The notes below the pieces were generated by a model. That model was not told the DNA's origin and ran no database searches. It was given only the letters and a program-made list of their open reading frames with translations. The position numbers were made by a program, and so were the translations under genes. Below are positions 60,309 through 64,000 of a DNA stretch of 64,000 nt, piece by piece (the first letter of the stretch is position 1; every line of letters starts with the position of its first letter). The DNA comes from Chryseobacterium cucumeris (lineage in GTDB: Bacteria > Bacteroidota > Bacteroidia > Flavobacteriales > Weeksellaceae), in assembly GCF_001593385.1 (NCBI RefSeq), contig NZ_LUVZ01000012.1, forward strand, positions 496,001-560,000, in the 5' to 3' direction.

Positions 60309-61544
60309 ATGGATAATATAGCGTTGATTGAATCCTTTGGTGATTTTAAAGACGAAAAAGGGATCAGTAAGATTGATCTTATGGCAATTATTGAAGATTC
60401 ACTGAAAACTCTTTTAAGAAAGAGATTTGATTCAGATGATCATTTTGATGTGATTGTAAACCCGGATAAAGGAGATTTTCAGATATTTTTGAATAAAACA
60501 ATTGTAGAGGACGAAATGTCTGAAGATGATGATTTGGAGATAGAAATTTCTGAAGCAAAGAAGATTGACCCTACCTTCGAAGTAGGTGAGGACTTTACAA
60601 TGGAAATTCCTGTTGCACAATTGGGAAGAAGAAATATTCTTACCCTTAAGCAAATCCTTGCTACAAAACTTCAGGAACACAATAATGCAATGCTGTACGA
60701 ACAGTTTAGAGATAAAATTGGTGAAATCGTTGTAGGGGAAATCCACCACATCCGTCATAAGCACGTGATTTTGCTGGATGATGAAGGAAATGAATTTATT
60801 TTACCAAAAGAAAACCAGATCCCATCCGATTTCTTTAAAAAGGGTGAGAATATCAGAGCTATTGTTGAGACAGTAGATTTTAAAGGTTCTAAACCACAGA
60901 TTATTATTTCCAGAACTGCACCTAAATTCCTTGAGAAGTTATTAGAGCTGGAAATTCCTGAAATCCAGGACGGAACAATTATCCTTAAAAAGGTAGTGAG
61001 AATTCCTGGTGAAAAGGCGAAGATTGCAGTAGATGCTTATGATGACAGAATTGATCCGGTAGGAGCTTGTGTTGGAGTGAAAGGATCCAGAATTCATGGC
61101 GTTGTGAGAGAGTTGAGAAATGAAAACATCGATGTTATTCAGTGGTCTAAAAACCCTGAGATTTTGGTGAAGAGAGCATTAGGAAACGTTACTATTAACA
61201 AAATTGAAATCAATGAAGAGACCAATTATGCATTGGTATATACTCCAGTTGAGGAAATTTCTAAAGTGATCGGAAAACAAGGTCAGAATATCAGACTGGC
61301 TTCTTGGTTGACAGGATATGAGATTGATGTATACAGAGAGTCCAGCGAGGATGATGATGTTGAATTGAAAGAATTTAACGATGATATCGAGCAATGGATT
61401 TTGGATGAGTTTAAGAAAGTAGGACTTACGACTGCAAAATCAGTATTGGATAAAGAAACTGAAAGTCTTTTAAATATGGTAGACCTTGAAGAAGAAACCA
61501 TCGAAGAGGTTAAACGTATTCTGAGAGAAGAATTTGAAGATTAA
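60309..61544 (+). CDS. nusA: Transcription termination/antitermination factor NusA
   Basis: 411-residue NusA, which binds RNA polymerase and nascent RNA to modulate pausing, termination and antitermination. N-terminal domain to about residue 130, S1 domain (EIVVGEIHHIRHKHVILLDD), then the KH region with GVKGSRIHGVVRELRNENID, NPEILVKRALGNV and the second KH motif GKQGQNIRLASWLTGYEIDV. The C-terminus is acidic. No E. coli-type acidic repeats, as usual in Bacteroidota. Middle gene of the operon; 76 bases to infB. Confidence 0.95.
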   Translation: MDNIALIESFGDFKDEKGISKIDLMAIIEDSLKTLLRKRFDSDDHFDVIVNPDKGDFQIFLNKTIVEDEMSEDDDLEIEISEAKKIDPTFEVGEDFTMEIPVAQLGRRNILTLKQILATKLQEHNNAMLYEQFRDKIGEIVVGEIHHIRHKHVILLDDEGNEFILPKENQIPSDFFKKGENIRAIVETVDFKGSKPQIIISRTAPKFLEKLLELEIPEIQDGTIILKKVVRIPGEKAKIAVDAYDDRIDPVGACVGVKGSRIHGVVRELRNENIDVIQWSKNPEILVKRALGNVTINKIEINEETNYALVYTPVEEISKVIGKQGQNIRLASWLTGYEIDVYRESSEDDDVELKEFNDDIEQWILDEFKKVGLTTAKSVLDKETESLLNMVDLEEETIEEVKRILREEFED

Positions 61545-61620
61545 GATTTTAAATAAATTTTAATAAACAGTAAAAAAGAAATACTTTAATTTTAAAAATT
61601 AAAAACAGTAAATAATATAA

Positions 61621-64000
61621 ATGCCAAAAATTAGATTAAATAAAGCGGTTAAGGAATTCAACATTTCGATGTCCAGATTAGTAGAGTTTTTACAGTCAAG
61701 GGGTTTCGAGGTTGAAAGCAATCCTAACGCTCAATTGGAAGAAGCGGCATATTCTGCATTGGAGGCTGAGTTTGCTAAAGACGGCGAACAAAGAAAGGCT
61801 TCCCATGAGGTGGTGATCACTAAAGTTCCGGAAGAAAAACTGGAAATTGAAGAAAAGAAAACCCCTGAAGTGATAAGAGCTAAAGCAAATAAACCAGAAA
61901 CTAGAATTTTAGGTAAAATAGATTTGGAACCTAAGAAGCCTGAAGCTGAAGAGATTCCTGCAGCTCCTGCAGTTCCTGTGGCTCCTGTTGCGACACCGGT
62001 TGAAGAAAAGAAAGAAGAAATCGTGAAAGAAGAACAACCGGAAGTTAAAGCAGCGCCTGAAAAACAGGAATTTAAAGTTTTGGATAAAATTGATTTGTCT
62101 CAAATAGAATCTAGAAACAGACCTGTGAAAAAAGACAAACCAAAAATGGAGGAGAAAAAAGAAGAAGTTAAACCTGTGGAAACAGTAAAGGAAACTCCAA
62201 AACCAGCGGTTGTAGAGGAGAAAAAAGTAGAAACTCCAAAAGTTGAAGCTGAACCTGAATCTCAGGAACCACAAAAAATTGAGACAGTATATCAGAAACT
62301 TGACGGTCCTAAGATCGTTGGGGAAAAGATTGACTTAACTCAGTTTGCACCAAAACCAGGTGCTGGAGCAAAAAAGAAAAGAAAGAGAATTGAAAAACCT
62401 GGTGGCCAGAATAACCAACAAGGTCAGGGGAATAATCAAAACTCAGGAAATAACAACAACCAAGGTGGACAAGGCCAAGGAAACCGTCAGCATAATAATA
62501 ACGGTGGACAGGGACAAGGTGGAAACCGCCAGGGTGGTCAGGGAGGTCAGGGAAATCGTCCTCAAGGTCAAGGTGGCCAAGGTGGAAACCGTTTTGGAAA
62601 TAACCAGGGTGGTGGAAATCGTCAAGGTCAAGGTGGTGGCTTCAAAAAAGGAGGTCAGAACAACAGACCTGGACAAAGAGTTATGCCAGTTGAGCTAACT
62701 GATGAGCAAGTTAAAAACCAGATCAAAGAAACATTAGAAAAACTTACTAATAAAGGAGGGAAATCTAAATCTGCAAAACACAGAAAAGACAAGAGAACTT
62801 TCCGTAGAGAGCAGGATGAGCGTCAGCAGGAGCTTGAAGCACAAGACAGAACTCTTAAAGTAACAGAATTCATCACAGTAGGTGAATTGGCAAGTTTGAT
62901 GAATGTTTCCCCAACTGAAGTAATTTCTGCTTGTTTCTCATTAGGTGTAATGGTTACCATGAACCAAAGACTTGAAGCCGATACCTTATTATTAGTAGCA
63001 GATGAATTCGGTTATAAAATTGAATTCTCAGATGCTGATCTTGAAGATACGGATGCAGAAGATGAAGTAGATACCGAGGAAAGCCTATTACAAAGAGCTC
63101 CTGTAGTTACTGTAATGGGACACGTTGACCATGGTAAGACTTCATTGTTGGACTACATTAGAAAAACAAACGTAATTGCCGGTGAATCCGGAGGAATTAC
63201 TCAGCACATTGGTGCTTATAACGTGAAACTGGAGAACGGTCAGAGAATTACTTTCTTAGATACACCAGGTCACGAAGCCTTTACTGCAATGAGAGCGAGA
63301 GGTGCACAGATTACGGATATTGCAATTATCGTAATTGCGGCCGATGATGATGTAATGCCACAAACAAAAGAAGCAATTGCTCACGCACAGGCTGCAGGAG
63401 TACCAATGATTATTGCTATCAACAAAGTAGATAAGCCGAATGCAAACCCGGACAACATCCGTCAGCAGTTATCAGGATTAAATCCACCGGTTTTAGTAGA
63501 AGAATGGGGTGGAAATGTTCAGGCACAGGAGATCTCGGCTAAATTCGGTAATAACGTAGATGTATTGTTGGAAAAAGTTTTATTACAGGCTGAAATGCTT
63601 GAGTTGAAAGCGAATCCTGACCGTGCAGCAAACGGAGTTGTTATTGAAGCATCTTTAGATAAAGGTAGAGGTTATGTAGCAACAATGTTGGTACAGACCG
63701 GAACTTTAAGAGTAGGTGATTATGTAGTAGCAGGTAAAAATCACGGGAAAGTAAAAGCTTTGCTTGATGAAAGAGGAAAAAATCTAAAAGAAGCTGGGCC
63801 ATCAATTCCTGCAACAATCTTAGGTTTGGATGGAGCGCCTACTGCAGGTGATAAATTCCGTGTGTATGCTGATGAAAGTGAAGGTAAAGCAATTGCCAAT
63901 AAGAGAGAGCAGCTGCAGAGAGAATTATCAATCAGAACCAAGAAGCATACAACCCTTGAAGAATTGGGTAGACGTATTGCTTTAGGAGAATTCAAAGAAT
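61621..64000 (+). CDS. infB: Translation initiation factor IF-2, partial at the window edge
   Basis: The ATG at 61621 opens [20 protein letters not shown], the IF2 N-terminal helix-bundle domain; the frame runs to the window edge (793 residues seen). Residues ~60-245 are a charged Lys/Glu/Pro-rich linker, and ~260-355 a Gly/Gln/Asn/Arg-rich tract. The IF2 N2 domain is near residue 415 ([16 protein letters not shown]). The GTPase domain has G1 GHVDHGKTS (from residue 500), G2 [11 protein letters not shown]3 DTPGHEAF and G4 NKVD. It delivers initiator tRNA to the 30S subunit. Domains after the second beta barrel are outside the window. Confidence 0.96.
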   Translation, partial: MPKIRLNKAVKEFNISMSRLVEFLQSRGFEVESNPNAQLEEAAYSALEAEFAKDGEQRKASHEVVITKVPEEKLEIEEKKTPEVIRAKANKPETRILGKIDLEPKKPEAEEIPAAPAVPVAPVATPVEEKKEEIVKEEQPEVKAAPEKQEFKVLDKIDLSQIESRNRPVKKDKPKMEEKKEEVKPVETVKETPKPAVVEEKKVETPKVEAEPESQEPQKIETVYQKLDGPKIVGEKIDLTQFAPKPGAGAKKKRKRIEKPGGQNNQQGQGNNQNSGNNNNQGGQGQGNRQHNNNGGQGQGGNRQGGQGGQGNRPQGQGGQGGNRFGNNQGGGNRQGQGGGFKKGGQNNRPGQRVMPVELTDEQVKNQIKETLEKLTNKGGKSKSAKHRKDKRTFRREQDERQQELEAQDRTLKVTEFITVGELASLMNVSPTEVISACFSLGVMVTMNQRLEADTLLLVADEFGYKIEFSDADLEDTDAEDEVDTEESLLQRAPVVTVMGHVDHGKTSLLDYIRKTNVIAGESGGITQHIGAYNVKLENGQRITFLDTPGHEAFTAMRARGAQITDIAIIVIAADDDVMPQTKEAIAHAQAAGVPMIIAINKVDKPNANPDNIRQQLSGLNPPVLVEEWGGNVQAQEISAKFGNNVDVLLEKVLLQAEMLELKANPDRAANGVVIEASLDKGRGYVATMLVQTGTLRVGDYVVAGKNHGKVKALLDERGKNLKEAGPSIPATILGLDGAPTAGDKFRVYADESEGKAIANKREQLQRELSIRTKKHTTLEELGRRIALGEFKE
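62395..62680 (+). repeat. Gly/Gln/Asn-rich repetitive tract within infB
   Basis: Coding repeats of the kind [35 protein letters not shown] over about 95 residues, interspersed with Arg. At DNA level this is a degenerate GGT/CAA/GGA/AAC tandem array prone to length change. Reading frame stays open throughout. Confidence 0.8.

Noticed and set aside
62395..62680. Tandem DNA repeats as a CRISPR array
   Set aside because: The repeats are coding, degenerate, short and in frame with IF2; there are no uniform spacers.
1..64000. tRNA, rRNA, insertion sequences, phage genes, toxin-antitoxin or restriction systems
   Set aside because: I looked on both strands and found no sequence that I could support as any of these.

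Overview
The window reads as a chromosomal segment of a flavobacterium, most likely Chryseobacterium or a close relative. The reasons are low G+C; many promoters of the Bacteroidota type (a TAnnTTTG box at -7); secreted proteins with gliding-motility/type IX secretion C-terminal domains; SPII lipoproteins; and housekeeping proteins (DnaB, Mfd, RNase HI, Pth, RimP-NusA-IF2) with flavobacterial features. I see no tRNA, rRNA, CRISPR array, insertion sequence, phage or plasmid gene. These are judgements from reading alone; no database was searched.

Left part (1-30090), mixed housekeeping and envelope genes. A partial lectin-like secreted protein, rnhA and dnaB are followed by two tandem paralogous T9SS type B adhesin-like proteins, a TPR-like secreted protein, an MFS exporter, a small lipoprotein, a GH3-family acyl-amido synthetase and a small Lys/Ala-rich repeat protein. 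Then come mfd, three tandem paralogous secreted proteins that start with a VGI.T..P...LDVNG motif, two paralogous lipoproteins, and pth. A zinc-ribbon membrane protein and a bicarbonate/anion block follow (two beta-carbonic anhydrases around a SulP transporter and a 99-residue secreted protein), then an AraC-type membrane regulator with a DUF2306 protein, and a phosphoethanolamine-transferase-like sulfatase-fold enzyme.

Middle and right part (30595-59610), a surface-polysaccharide locus of about 29 kb, mostly on the minus strand. At the promoter-proximal end are ugd-rfbB-rfbA, closed by a terminator. A new promoter then drives wzm-wzt (ABC-type polysaccharide export), a dTDP-3-amino-3,6-dideoxyhexose module (two FdtA/QdtA-type cupins, one fused to GNAT; a FemAB/GNAT-like protein; a DegT aminotransferase), glycosyltransferases, a WbsX-like protein and a small epimerase. 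A further promoter serves a GDP-fucose module (gmd, fcl) with more glycosyltransferases and an acyltransferase. The far end holds more glycosyltransferases and hexapeptide acyltransferases, interrupted by two plus-strand units: an OafA-like acyltransferase, and a three-gene cassette (KAS III, acyl carrier protein, SDR reductase). The cassette looks like a dedicated acyl-donor synthesis unit, and I regard it as the most interesting feature. RmlC/RmlD, a Wzx/Wzy pair and an initiating sugar-phosphate transferase are not in the window. The simplest model is an ABC-exported O-polysaccharide or capsule containing fucose, a uronic acid or derivative, and an N-acylated 3-amino-6-deoxyhexose, with extra O- or N-acylation.

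Right edge (59742-64000): rimP-nusA-infB start from a promoter with both -33 and -7 elements. infB runs off the window and carries a long Gly/Gln/Asn-rich tract before its GTPase domain.
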